From RGIG4140 sp045655105 (GTDB lineage: Bacteria > Pseudomonadota > Alphaproteobacteria > CAAHEQ01 > UBA3637): a stretch of DNA of 64,000 bases. The stretch spans positions 3,240-67,239 of the forward strand of contig JAZOOQ010000043.1 in the NCBI GenBank assembly GCA_045655105.1, given 5' to 3'. The notes below the pieces were generated by a model that saw only the letters and a program-made list of their open reading frames with translations, was not told where the DNA came from and searched no databases. The first letter of the stretch is position 1. The number at the start of each line of letters is the position of its first letter. A program made the position numbers and the translations under genes. Positions 15,466 to 24,939 of this stretch are shown in pieces.

Positions 15466-16412
15466 TAGGAACCTCTTTGATTTTGGTTGTCTTTAGTTAG
15501 AGTCTTTTTTTTAGTAATAAATATTGGGTTATTCTTCATAACAGTATTTAATATGGTTCTTTTTTCAGTAGGTGATATTTTTTGAAGGCAAGATAAAAAA
15601 GCTTTAGTTATAATAGATGATGAAAGGCTAATAGGGGTTTCGCCTTGTTTGTTTTTTGCATTTATATCCGCACCTCTTTTAAGTAATGCTAAAATCACTT
15701 TATCCATCTTTTCTTTTTGAACCGCTAGATGAAGTGCCGTATTTCCATTTTTATCTGTTTTATGAACATTTGCTTTTTTTTCAATGAGAGCGAGTAATAA
15801 ACTTTCATCAGCTTTATTATTGATGCCATACATTAATGGTGTTTCACCTTGTTTGTTTTGGGCGTTTATGTTTGAATATTTTAAGATAATGTTTTTAAGA
15901 AATGTAAGCGCATATTCTTTATTTTTCGTTGCTAAAATATGTAAAGGTGTATTGCCGTTTTTATCAGGAGCATATAAATCATTTGAGTGGTGATCTTCTA
16001 AAAAATTCTTTAGCTTTATCGCATAATTAAACCCATCTCCTGTGGCGTTCAAATATGTTATTTTATCGCCTAAAAAGGTTAATCCTTCTTTTGTGTAAAC
16101 GTTTTTTGGATTTGCGCCTAGTTTAATCAGAGACATTGAATAATCAGATAAGTAAAGTTGTTTCCTTAACCCAGATATAACATGCCCGTAGCGCATGTCT
16201 CCTTTATCTAAATAAGATTCAATTGTTTTTCGTATAAAAGAGGTAATTCCTAAAGCAAGTTGAAGGGGTGTTTCGCCTTTTGAATTTGCTTGATTGATAT
16301 CAATCCCATCTTTAACCAATTCTTTTATTTCTTGAATATCAACATAGCTTTGTTTTAAACGATGAGTGATCAGTGTTTCACTCTCTTGTGTGTTATCTGT
16401 TTTAGATGCCAT
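15465..16412 (-). CDS. Ankyrin-repeat protein
   Basis: A 315-residue protein built mainly of ankyrin repeats. Clear repeats contain DKNGNTPLHILA, NKQGETPLMYG, DKNGNTALHLAV and NKQGETPIS, and an earlier one NSKGETPLQLALG lies near residue 55. A charged tail follows. No signal peptide is seen. The start at 16412 is chosen over 16448 because CGGAGGAAGT stands before it. It overlaps the PHP gene and lies 61 bases after a related ankyrin gene. Ankyrin proteins bind other proteins; in host-associated bacteria many are secreted effectors, which is only a possibility here. Confidence 0.85.
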   Translation of the reverse strand: MASKTDNTQESETLITHRLKQSYVDIQEIKELVKDGIDINQANSKGETPLQLALGITSFIRKTIESYLDKGDMRYGHVISGLRKQLYLSDYSMSLIKLGANPKNVYTKEGLTFLGDKITYLNATGDGFNYAIKLKNFLEDHHSNDLYAPDKNGNTPLHILATKNKEYALTFLKNIILKYSNINAQNKQGETPLMYGINNKADESLLLALIEKKANVHKTDKNGNTALHLAVQKEKMDKVILALLKRGADINAKNKQGETPISLSSSIITKAFLSCLQKISPTEKRTILNTVMKNNPIFITKKKTLTKDNQNQRGS

Positions 16413-16473
16413 ACTTCCTCCGTTTATTATTACGGCTATTTTTACCATAAAAAAACGTTTGTTTCAAGGTTTT

Positions 16474-17814
16474 TTATTGGAAGCGTTGGCGTTCTTCAGT
16501 TGGAAATAAAGAGATTTGATGGTTTGAAATCAATTTTTTTGATAACCGTTTATTTTCAATTTCAAGCTGCTTGATTTTAAGTTTAAGGGGAATGGTTTCT
16601 AATGAAGTTTTGTGTCCTAAATCAAGAGAAGATTGATGCATTTTATTTTGAACAAGTGGATTAGCATCATGCGCTAACAAAAGATCGATTAATTCTATTT
16701 TTTCTTTCATAACGGCTAAATGAAGAGGGGTGTTGCCATTTTTATCAGGGGCGTTTACATCCAATTCTTTGCGATTTAAAATGCTTTCAAGCATTTGTTT
16801 ATTTCCTCTTAAAACGGCAAAATGCAAAAGTGTTTCTTGATTTTCATTGGTAAAAGAAATATCAGCTCCGTGTTTAATTAAAGGGATAATAAAGGGGTAT
16901 CTATGGTGATTTAAAGCTGTTTTTAAAACCGAGTTACCTTTTGCATCTGTTTGAGTTAAATCTGAAAGAGATATAATTTTATCAATCACTTTTTCTTTTA
17001 ATGTTTCGTTGGATGAAAAAAGAAAAAGTGCATGTTCTTCAAAGGAATAATCAATTGGCGATTTAAGCATTTTAAATAAAATGGTATCTCCTTGTTGATC
17101 TTTGCTTGTTAATTTAAAATTATCTGGGAAGCCAAGAACCACAAAACCTTGATGTTGAATTTTATTAAAAAGATTAATGTTTTCTAAATCTTTTTGATTA
17201 AATTTTGCTCCTTTACTAATCAAAAACAAAAAGTTTGAATAATTGTTGCTTACTTTAAAGGAAGACATAGCGGTATGCTGTGTTGCATAATATAAAGGGG
17301 TATGTCCTTGTCGATTAGAACAATTTATATCATTTGTTTTTTCAACGATTTCTTGAACAATTTTTAAAGAAGCTCGATCATTTTTTTGAAATAAATCAGT
17401 TAAAATTGTTTCCCCATTTTCTTGTATGGTATTAAACACGCTTGTTGGCGTTGAACGAACCAGTAAAACATCTTTTTCACTGAGAGACTCAATATTTTTA
17501 GCCAAGGGTGTTTGGTTTTGATTGTTTAATAGAGAGGCACTTGCCCCTTTTTTAATCAAATATTCGCTTAAAAAAGAATAACCAGCCAGCAAGTGGAGTA
17601 GGGTGTTGCCGTTTTTATCTTGAGCGTTTAAGTCTATAAGAGAGGAGGGGGCATATCTTCCATTTAAAATATCTTCAAAATCATCATTCTTATTAATAAG
17701 TTGAAAGAATTTTTTCTCATTAAACTTTTGTTTATTTTGCGCAAGGTCAAATGCTTGCTCAATTGGTGATTTTAAATGAAAAAAGTTTTTTATAAATAAG
17801 TTTAGCGTGCCCAT
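16474..17814 (-). CDS. Large ankyrin-repeat protein
   Basis: A 446-residue ankyrin-repeat protein related to the next gene downstream. Repeats include DKNGNTLLHLLAG near the N-terminus, RQGHTPLYYATQ, AKGNSVLKTALN, NENQETLLHFAV and DKNGNTPLHLAV, the last two in tandem. After them comes a short Lys/Glu-rich helix (LKIKQLEIENKRLSKKL) that could be a coiled coil. The start at 17814 is chosen because AGAAAGGGAG precedes it; an upstream in-frame ATG at 17871 has no such site. No signal peptide or membrane segment. Confidence 0.85.
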   Translation of the reverse strand: MGTLNLFIKNFFHLKSPIEQAFDLAQNKQKFNEKKFFQLINKNDDFEDILNGRYAPSSLIDLNAQDKNGNTLLHLLAGYSFLSEYLIKKGASASLLNNQNQTPLAKNIESLSEKDVLLVRSTPTSVFNTIQENGETILTDLFQKNDRASLKIVQEIVEKTNDINCSNRQGHTPLYYATQHTAMSSFKVSNNYSNFLFLISKGAKFNQKDLENINLFNKIQHQGFVVLGFPDNFKLTSKDQQGDTILFKMLKSPIDYSFEEHALFLFSSNETLKEKVIDKIISLSDLTQTDAKGNSVLKTALNHHRYPFIIPLIKHGADISFTNENQETLLHFAVLRGNKQMLESILNRKELDVNAPDKNGNTPLHLAVMKEKIELIDLLLAHDANPLVQNKMHQSSLDLGHKTSLETIPLKLKIKQLEIENKRLSKKLISNHQISLFPTEERQRFQ

Positions 17815-18459
17815 TTTCTCCCTTTCTATTTTTATTTCGGTGAGTTTATCATTAAAAAAAGACAAAATCAAGCAGGTTTTATTTAAAATTTAATAAAATT
17901 CTTTAGGGAAGGGGAATAGATGTTTTCTTCTTTATTTTATTTAAAGTAGATGAGGGTCTATGGGAAGAAAAAGGCTTATAAAGATAGATCATATCCCTTT
18001 TCATATTATCATAGCTTATTCTTATTCAGCCAAACCATAGTTATCAAGATTAAAGAAATTAATTAAAATATTTCTTATTATTCATTATGTTATATTTATA
18101 GTATTAAATAATATTTATTATGCGACATAAGGGGCCGGCGGGGCGCAGCCCCGTTTTTTAGGCCAAACCGTTAAGAAAAGAGGGGCGTTTACGTTATTTT
18201 GTTTTGCAGAATGAAGTTTCAAAAAAATTTTAAGGAATTTAATGGGTTTTAAACCAAAAAAAGGGAATGCTTTTTATGAGATTATAAAAAATAAACTGTA
18301 ATCAAAAAAGAAAATCAATATAACTGATGAACGCTATTTCAAAGAGGATCAAATCAATATCTTTAAAATATTTAATTCAATTGATTTAATTTAGAAAGAA
18401 CAAAAAAGAAGGAAAGGGAATTCATTAAAAAGAAAACAGATTTCTTAAGAAAAAAGAGT
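17815..18459. other. Gene-free stretch of about 645 bases
   Basis: AT-rich with no credible gene. The one clear element is a GC-rich patch at 18131-18155 ending in a strong hairpin (CGGGGC 18139-18144 and GCCCCG 18148-18153, loop GCA, then six Ts), which reads as an intrinsic terminator on the plus strand, although no plus-strand gene precedes it within 4 kb. AGGCC flanks it on the right and GGGGCC on the left, so it may be a remnant of a longer palindromic element. Confidence 0.5.
18139..18159 (+). terminator. Orphan GC-rich terminator-like hairpin
   Basis: A 6-bp GC stem with a GCA loop and T6 tail. The nearest plus-strand gene upstream is far away, so if functional it ends an unannotated transcript or insulates the following operon. 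Confidence 0.55.
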
Positions 18460-18489
18460 TTGACATATTATTTTATTTATGCGTATTAA
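18460..18489 (+). promoter_or_regulatory. Promoter for the OmpA-like lipoprotein gene
   Basis: TTGACA (18460-18465) is followed after 18 bases by TATTAA (18484-18489). Transcription would start near 18496, which supports the ATG at 18524 rather than the in-frame ATG at 18479. Confidence 0.6.
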
Positions 18490-18523
18490 TAAGATATCAT
18501 ATCATTTGATGAGGGGGATTCTT

Positions 18524-19069
18524 ATGAGATTAAGTGCATTATTATGTTCGGCAATTCTATTTCTTACGGGATGTGCTGGTTCTCAGTCATCTTTATCGCA
18601 ATCAGAAGCAAATGATTTTCAAATAAAAAAAACAATTTGTTTTATGCGTCAAGAAGTTGTTGATATGTTTAAATCAACACCAGTTAAACAACCTGTTTGT
18701 TCTGGAAGCATTGTGAAGGGCTGTCAACCTGTTCTTTATTTTGATTTAAATTCAGATAAATTATTCGAGGAATCAATTCAAAATTTAGATTGGGTTTCTT
18801 TAAAAATGCTTCACTATGATCGATATCAAGTCACTTTAATAGGTCATGCAGATCAAGCTGGGGATGAAAAAGATAACTTATTGTTGTCAGAAAAGCGCGT
18901 TAATACTGTTAAAAGTTATCTATTAGACCAAGGGATTGATGAATCAAGAATTCAGGTTTTGTTTAAAGGGGAAATGGATCCAATTTGCGAAGAAGATTTT
19001 TGCAATGAATTAAACAGACGGGTTGAAGTTTATCTTCACCCTGTAAATACAGAAGATAAGTCAAATTAA
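18524..19069 (+). CDS. OmpA-family peptidoglycan-associated lipoprotein
   Basis: A 181-residue lipoprotein. The signal MRLSALLCSAILFLTGC has lipobox LTGC. The C-terminal half is an OmpA-like domain: PVLYFDLNSDKLFEES, LIGHADQAGDEKDNLLLSEKR, and LNRRVEVYL with the diaminopimelate-binding type Asp/Arg pattern. It should anchor the outer membrane to murein, like Pal, but has extra Cys residues and no Tol genes beside it. The start at 18524 has GAGGGGG before it and lies downstream of a good promoter. The next gene, on the same strand, begins 108 bases on. Confidence 0.85.
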   Translation: MRLSALLCSAILFLTGCAGSQSSLSQSEANDFQIKKTICFMRQEVVDMFKSTPVKQPVCSGSIVKGCQPVLYFDLNSDKLFEESIQNLDWVSLKMLHYDRYQVTLIGHADQAGDEKDNLLLSEKRVNTVKSYLLDQGIDESRIQVLFKGEMDPICEEDFCNELNRRVEVYLHPVNTEDKSN

Positions 19070-19090
19070 AATAAGATATCTATAAAAAGA

Positions 19091-19119
19091 TTGACAAATA
19101 TTATTGTAAAAATAGTAAT
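19091..19119 (+). promoter_or_regulatory. Possible promoter for the giant M48/UbiB-like gene
   Basis: TTGACA (19091-19096), 17 bases, AGTAAT (19114-19119). The -35 box is perfect and the -10 is weak. It lies about 60 bases upstream of the chosen start. Confidence 0.4.
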
Positions 19120-19177
19120 TTTTTTTTGACAAGAAGGATATGTTAATGTTAAAATGATAAGAAAAAAAGGGGGAAAT

Positions 19178-22100
19178 ATGATACCAGTAAGTATTTTAAG
19201 TGATTTAGGAAAATGGGTAAATGAGGAACATACAGATGAGATGTTTCATTCTTATTGTGCCAGAATTGCAAAACGATTGCTTGGGAAACGAGAGGATTTT
19301 TCAAAATATTCATTGCGGTTTAAGTTAGCGGATGACAGTGTAACAAATAATGCAGCCTTTATTATTGAACCGGATGAAAATGGCATATATTATATTGAAA
19401 TTAATAAAGGCCTTTTAAAAAATATTGAAACAGAAGATATGCTTGCTTTTGTTATTGGCCATGAGTTGACGCATTTTAGGTTAGATAGACAAGGAAAAAC
19501 AGGTTCTTCATCTAAGTTAGAAGAAGGTTTGGCTGATGCAATGGCGATTGAACAAATGGCTGAGGCGGGATATGATCCCAAAGAAGCCTATAAGTTCAGA
19601 AGTATGAGCATGCCTAAACGTCAAAGACAATTTGGGGAATATATCGCCAGTTTAAGAGATGAACACTTGATGCGCGAAGATAACCTGTTTTTAATTGAGG
19701 CAAAACTAACACAAATGAATCAAGATGAATTCAGTGTTTCAGATATGCATCCAACGCCGATTTCAGATGAATTAAAAAATCTTTTTTTAGAAGGCGAATA
19801 TTCTTCGTTTGCAAATAAAATTCAATCTCGGTTAGAAGGTCTTTCCTTTGAAGATGCGTTGGAAGAGGTTAAAACCCATAGTCTTCATCTTGCCTTTTCA
19901 AATAGGGTAACAAAGCAGTTGTTTGATAGTTTAAATGATTTAGCAGAAAAAGAAGGCGTTTCATCTGAAGTCTTTGATGAAAAGATGATGGATTATGTTG
20001 TTCACTTAATGGATGAAGAACTTGATTTAAGTAATTATGATAAATATAAATATGGCTATCTGATACCAGAAATAATCAGGCGTATTTCACCAGAAGGATT
20101 AAAAAACAATATATCCAAAATTTATCAAACAAAATATATTCAAAATTTAAGACGTTTGATGACGGATTTTATTAATGTAACAGAAGAAGAAAAAGCTTCA
20201 AGGCTTGCAACTGAAATTTTGGATATTGTTGAAGCCACGAATACCAGAACATTAAATAAAATTTTAACTCCTTATTTGAGCGAAAATTTATTCCCTTGTT
20301 TTGAAATAGAGAAAAAAGCTTCATCTGAACAAGAAGAAATTTATGCCCCGTGGAATAAGTTTTTACCAATGATTTATCATTATACACAAGATGGTAAAAA
20401 TACATTTTGTTATAAAGATAGAGAAATCAGAGATTTATTGTTGTTAATGGGCGTTTTTGATTATCGGATTGCTCAGTCTGATAGGGTATATTATATCAAA
20501 AATGAGTTATCTAAACCACAAATAAGAATGCCAGAAGGTTCTCCTTATTTGTTTGACTTTAAAACAAAAGATTTGATTAGGGCAGATGGTTCCATTCAAT
20601 TGGGAGGATATTCTCTTCAAGCTAGAGAAGAAGAACGCAATAAGTATTGGATTGTAGCTTCTGCTCCTTTATATGCCAGCAAACTTGAGCAAGCCATTAT
20701 AAGAGAAAAAGATATTTTAGATGATGTTGTTCAAAAAGAGGTGGATTTAGAGAGTTCTGATTTAAATAAAGAAGAATATTTTTCAAATTTGTGTGATTTA
20801 AAATTCTTTACACATAAGGATGCTTTTCGCATCATTGAGGGTGTGTATCCGGCATATCTTGAAACGATAATGCCAGATGAATATGGAAAATACTTTGAAA
20901 ATCCAGAATTGCTTTTTCAATATAATCAAGGCGATAAACAAAAAGATGCTGTTTTATTTGAAAAAATTAAGCTTTTTTTGCCACATTTAAAAAATATGCC
21001 GCAACACACTCAAAAAAAATGTTTAGAAAAATTGTTTTATGTTATTCTTCAAACCTGTGAAAAAGATCAGCAAATATCTTTAGTAAGTGAAATTGCTAAA
21101 AATGATTTGTTTCCTCATTTTGATTCAGATCATCAATTGATGCTATTGAATCAATTGGATCATCATCAAAGTTATACAGATGTGTTAAAAGAGGTTTTAA
21201 AAACAAAAAAGCTTTTAACAATAGAAGATTTAGATAGTGAATTAGAAAAGCTGACTTCTTTCCATCAAAACCTTATATCTCGATTAGATAAAGTTCCCAT
21301 TTGTTCGGAAACAATGGGTGGTGTGCTTCTTTTCTCAAATAGGGCCTCTGTTTATAGAGATGATAAGGAAAACATATCTCTTGAAAGTTTTGAAAAAAGT
21401 TCTTTAGATACTTTGACCATTTCTAAAGGAGTGTTGCTTTTATCTTATCTTGAAAATAAAAAAGAGGCGCAATTTGATTTAATGGCGTTGATGAATAAGT
21501 ATAACGGGTCAAGTTTAAATTTATTTCAATCCCATGAATCTGTTAATCCTATTACTGTTTTGAGAGATGTGTTCCATTCAAGAAAAATATTAGAGCGTTT
21601 TGTTGAAAATGAAGAAAATTGGCCAAAAGATATTGAAGAAAGAATAAAACTTTATGTCTTTTTGAAAAAGAATGCTCTTTTCCCAGAAAATCGCGTTTTT
21701 GAATGCGCGAAAATAAGAGAAATTTTAAAAGATATTTCTCTTTTGCCACTTGAAAAACAAGAAGAATATTTATCATTTTTACTGGTAAAAAAAGGAAGAA
21801 TCCCTGATCCTGAAATGCGACAAACCGCCATAGATTTGTGGACCAGCGCGGTTGCAAACTTATTAGGGCAAGATGATGGTTCAAATGAATATCTTGAAAA
21901 ATTAAAAGAATATATTGAACCGCTTAGAAAAATTGATCAGATTCAGGCTGAAAAAGAAACATTTTCTGTTATCAAACAAAATGCCATAAATAGGTCAGAG
22001 CAGGGGTTAGTTGCTGAAGATGCTGAAATCATTATGTCTTCTTTAGCGAATAAAATTTTATCTCAAAGGGCTGCTTCTTTTTATCTTGAACCAGTGCCAA

Positions 22101-24028
22101 GTTTATCACAACTATCTTTTACAACTGCAACTGTTACAGACACAATCGCTGAAGCGTTATTTCAATCCATTGCTAAATTCCCAGATAAAATGGAATTAAC
22201 AATTGATTTTTTGATTAATCCATTAACGCCTGAACGTCAAGAAAAATATTTTCAGGAGTTGTTTGAAAAGGCCCGTTTTCCATTAAATATGTTAAAAGAA
22301 AAATTAACACCACAGCAAATGGGCCTTTTTTATGAAAACTTTTGGGCATCTTCTTTGCAAGTTAGAACTTTGATGATGAAACGCATGGTGGATTCAAAGA
22401 AAAAAGATGATGAAGGCAATTGGCAGGCGGCCTTTGATTTTGTGTTCAAAAAAATGTTTGAAGAAGATAATGGGGCAGTCAAAAAAGATGAAACAGAATT
22501 GATCCGAACCATTTTAAAATCATATGTTTCAGAAAAAGGATTTTATGAAAGAGAATTTATTTTAGCTGCCATGTTAACCGCTTCTCATAAAGAAGTTGAA
22601 GGCGAAACCATTTCAAGAGGGAAAGCTTTAAGGCTCTTTTTGGAAAAAATGGGTCCAAGTGAAGTTAAGTTAGGCCAAGCAATAGCATCATTCCCGGGTA
22701 CGCCTTTAGATATAAAAGAAGAATTGCAAAATTTAAAAGGGGATGCTAATCCGCCATCCAGATGGCAATTATTCAAATGGATGGATAGTGAGATGAATGA
22801 TGAATATCAGCAAGGCGTTGAAAAACTTGGCAAATTATTGGGTTCAGCCTCATACTATGTGACAACCAGAGTGCATAAAAAATCAGGGGAGTCAAAAGTT
22901 GTTGGTTTTTTAAGACCAAAAGCCAGACAATTAAGGTTGACAGATGAAGACCGCGCTCATCATATTCATATGAAGTCTGGTTTTTATACGTTGTATCAAA
23001 TGTCGCAAAAGTTGTCTTCGTTAAAAAAAGAAGATGCGCCGTCATTAACATCAGACTCAAGAAAAACTCTTCAAATTTTGGGATCGCATCTATCTCGTTT
23101 GATTGAAGCTGCAAATAATTCATCTAAAAATGAATTAGATATGCAAATTGGCGCTCAACAAGCTCAAATTGCGCATGAAGAAATTTATGGCGGAAAAGTA
23201 ATTGATGTAGATGGCTTTTCCTTTAATATTGAATCAGCTAAATGGGATGTAATTTCTGATAACTTTAAAGAAATGAGCGAAGTAAAAGGAATGCATTTTA
23301 ATGATTTACCTGATGGTCGTCAGAAAAAAGCTGTGGCAATGGCTTATTTAACCCTTGAATTAGGGCAAATATTATCCGGCCGTCCCTTTGATCATGATCG
23401 GCATGGTGCTCAGTTGAAAGTAAATTTACCGTTGCAGAAAATTGGCATATTTGATAATGGAGCTTTAATGATGCATTATCCAACGGGAAAAGAAAAAGAA
23501 GAGTTGGGTCGAATATTGGGGAAAAGTTATTCCTTATCAGAAAAACAAAATATCAGTATTGCCAAAGCATTTGAAGAAGTTGTTCGTTCTGAAAAAGCGC
23601 CATCAGAATATGTGTTAAATGTTCAAAAAGGATTACTGGCTTTACAAGATTTCATGAGTGTATTATCAAAAGAAGAGTTGAAACAAGTGTTATTGAGCAC
23701 TCTTTATGCCTATCCTTTGGATCCAAAAATTAAAAATGGATTTTTAAAAACAGCAAAAATTCCTTTCTTGAAAAAAATAGCTCTCAAAACTTATTTAGCT
23801 TTTAATGGGTTATTTAAAAAAGCAATTGGGGAGCCATCTGTTAAAATCAGACAAGGATCACCTGAAGAAAGAGAGCCAACATATCAAATTTCGCGCCCAA
23901 AACCCATGGTAATTGAAGATATTATTACCAGGATGCAAATAGAGAAAAAGAAAGATAAACGTCTGAAAAAAGAAAAACAACAAGGACATGATTTAGCTGC
24001 GCATAAAAATTCTGGAAGTAATCGCTAA
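19178..24028 (+). CDS. Giant protein: M48-type metallopeptidase domain plus C-terminal UbiB/ADCK-like kinase domain
   Basis: A 1616-residue protein without signal peptide or clear membrane segment. Near the N-terminus GHELTH (H95, E96, H99) and EEGLAD (E116, D120) form an M48-like zinc site. Residues about 200-1140 are helical, charged and unrecognised. From about 1155 the order and spacing match the ADCK/UbiB fold: GPSEVKLGQ (KxGQ motif, K1164-Q1167), GSAS loop (1222-1225), FLRP strand (1244-1247), FDHDRHGAQ (D1407, H1409) and IFDNG (D1426). The usual ATP-site Lys is Gly1243, the usual Asn is Gln1412, and DFG is DNG, so it may be an inactive or altered kinase. The start at 19178 has AAAGGGGG before it; 19154 does not. 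An ankyrin gene follows. Confidence 0.75.
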   Translation: MIPVSILSDLGKWVNEEHTDEMFHSYCARIAKRLLGKREDFSKYSLRFKLADDSVTNNAAFIIEPDENGIYYIEINKGLLKNIETEDMLAFVIGHELTHFRLDRQGKTGSSSKLEEGLADAMAIEQMAEAGYDPKEAYKFRSMSMPKRQRQFGEYIASLRDEHLMREDNLFLIEAKLTQMNQDEFSVSDMHPTPISDELKNLFLEGEYSSFANKIQSRLEGLSFEDALEEVKTHSLHLAFSNRVTKQLFDSLNDLAEKEGVSSEVFDEKMMDYVVHLMDEELDLSNYDKYKYGYLIPEIIRRISPEGLKNNISKIYQTKYIQNLRRLMTDFINVTEEEKASRLATEILDIVEATNTRTLNKILTPYLSENLFPCFEIEKKASSEQEEIYAPWNKFLPMIYHYTQDGKNTFCYKDREIRDLLLLMGVFDYRIAQSDRVYYIKNELSKPQIRMPEGSPYLFDFKTKDLIRADGSIQLGGYSLQAREEERNKYWIVASAPLYASKLEQAIIREKDILDDVVQKEVDLESSDLNKEEYFSNLCDLKFFTHKDAFRIIEGVYPAYLETIMPDEYGKYFENPELLFQYNQGDKQKDAVLFEKIKLFLPHLKNMPQHTQKKCLEKLFYVILQTCEKDQQISLVSEIAKNDLFPHFDSDHQLMLLNQLDHHQSYTDVLKEVLKTKKLLTIEDLDSELEKLTSFHQNLISRLDKVPICSETMGGVLLFSNRASVYRDDKENISLESFEKSSLDTLTISKGVLLLSYLENKKEAQFDLMALMNKYNGSSLNLFQSHESVNPITVLRDVFHSRKILERFVENEENWPKDIEERIKLYVFLKKNALFPENRVFECAKIREILKDISLLPLEKQEEYLSFLLVKKGRIPDPEMRQTAIDLWTSAVANLLGQDDGSNEYLEKLKEYIEPLRKIDQIQAEKETFSVIKQNAINRSEQGLVAEDAEIIMSSLANKILSQRAASFYLEPVPSLSQLSFTTATVTDTIAEALFQSIAKFPDKMELTIDFLINPLTPERQEKYFQELFEKARFPLNMLKEKLTPQQMGLFYENFWASSLQVRTLMMKRMVDSKKKDDEGNWQAAFDFVFKKMFEEDNGAVKKDETELIRTILKSYVSEKGFYEREFILAAMLTASHKEVEGETISRGKALRLFLEKMGPSEVKLGQAIASFPGTPLDIKEELQNLKGDANPPSRWQLFKWMDSEMNDEYQQGVEKLGKLLGSASYYVTTRVHKKSGESKVVGFLRPKARQLRLTDEDRAHHIHMKSGFYTLYQMSQKLSSLKKEDAPSLTSDSRKTLQILGSHLSRLIEAANNSSKNELDMQIGAQQAQIAHEEIYGGKVIDVDGFSFNIESAKWDVISDNFKEMSEVKGMHFNDLPDGRQKKAVAMAYLTLELGQILSGRPFDHDRHGAQLKVNLPLQKIGIFDNGALMMHYPTGKEKEELGRILGKSYSLSEKQNISIAKAFEEVVRSEKAPSEYVLNVQKGLLALQDFMSVLSKEELKQVLLSTLYAYPLDPKIKNGFLKTAKIPFLKKIALKTYLAFNGLFKKAIGEPSVKIRQGSPEEREPTYQISRPKPMVIEDIITRMQIEKKKDKRLKKEKQQGHDLAAHKNSGSNR

Positions 24029-24110
24029 TGGTTTAAAAGGGCATTCTTTTAAAAGATAATGGTAATATGGCCTATTACAATAATGGGATTGTTTTGTTTG
24101 TTTTAAAAAA

Positions 24111-24139
24111 TTGACAAAGTTAAAAAAAAGGATTATAAT
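24111..24139 (+). promoter_or_regulatory. Consensus sigma-70 promoter for the third ankyrin gene
   Basis: TTGACA (24111-24116) and TATAAT (24134-24139) with exactly 17 bases between, a perfect match. It gives a leader of about 38 bases before the ATG at 24185, so this gene is transcribed apart from the giant gene. Confidence 0.85.
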
Positions 24140-24184
24140 AGCCAACAATAAAAGATTTTTTATAAGAGGAAAGGTGTTTATTGC

Positions 24185-24826
24185 ATGAACAGTCAACAAA
24201 AAATTTTGAATGAGAATTTTTTATATTATGTGCAAGAAAATAATATCGTAAAGGCAAAAAAATCACTTGAGGCTGGAGCTGATGTGAATGCTTTAGATGA
24301 ATCGTTTGGCAGATCTGGGCTTATGTATGCTATTTTTAATGAAAATATGGATATGTTTAAGATGTTGCTTGAAAAAGGAGCAAATCCAAATAAATTAGCT
24401 GATTATAGAAATAATTATTTTTCTCCTTTAATGGCTTGTGCAGCGATGAATTCATATAAAGAAGCAACAGAAACCCAAAAAGAAATGGCAAAAATTTTGA
24501 TTGAAAAGGGCGCTGATATTAATGCAACAAATTATCACGGCAGAACAGCTCTTGTTTTAAGCGTTTTTTATTGCCAACCAGAAATGGCAGAGTTGTTAAT
24601 TAAAAATGGAGCTGATGTGAACAAGGTAAAAGAGGGTGAACCAACAGCCTTAAAGATTGCTCAATTGAATTGGTCTAAATATAAAAGTTTCGAACAAGTG
24701 ATTAAACTTTTGGAAGAAAAAACAGAGCAATCATCAAATCTGATTGCAAAACCTATTACTAAACAAGAAGTAAGGATTTCTAAAAATCAAATGGAATCTG
24801 TTAATCATCAAAATGATGGAAACTAA
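24185..24826 (+). CDS. Ankyrin-repeat protein
   Basis: A 213-residue protein with about four ankyrin repeats: KAKKSLEAGADVNALDESFGR, MFKMLLEKGANPNKL, MAKILIEKGADINATNYHGRTALVL and MAELLIKNGADVNKVKEGEPTALKIA. A charged tail of about 50 residues follows. It has no signal peptide. AGAGGAAAGG lies upstream with a long spacing to the ATG. Its own consensus promoter and terminator make it a single-gene unit that is probably well expressed. Confidence 0.87.
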   Translation: MNSQQKILNENFLYYVQENNIVKAKKSLEAGADVNALDESFGRSGLMYAIFNENMDMFKMLLEKGANPNKLADYRNNYFSPLMACAAMNSYKEATETQKEMAKILIEKGADINATNYHGRTALVLSVFYCQPEMAELLIKNGADVNKVKEGEPTALKIAQLNWSKYKSFEQVIKLLEEKTEQSSNLIAKPITKQEVRISKNQMESVNHQNDGN

Positions 24827-24854
24827 TTTAAAATTTGTTTAATTTATTGGTAAA

Positions 24855-24886
24855 AAAAGGTGACCATTTGATTGGTTGCCTTTTTT
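24855..24886 (+). terminator. Terminator of the ankyrin gene
   Basis: GGTGACCA (24859-24866) pairs with TGGTTGCC (24873-24880), allowing two G-U pairs, followed by six Ts. Confidence 0.75.
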
Positions 24887-24939
24887 AAGATATTTTCTCA
24901 ATGCGAATTTAAATATGAGGTTAGAGATAAAAAAGAAAA

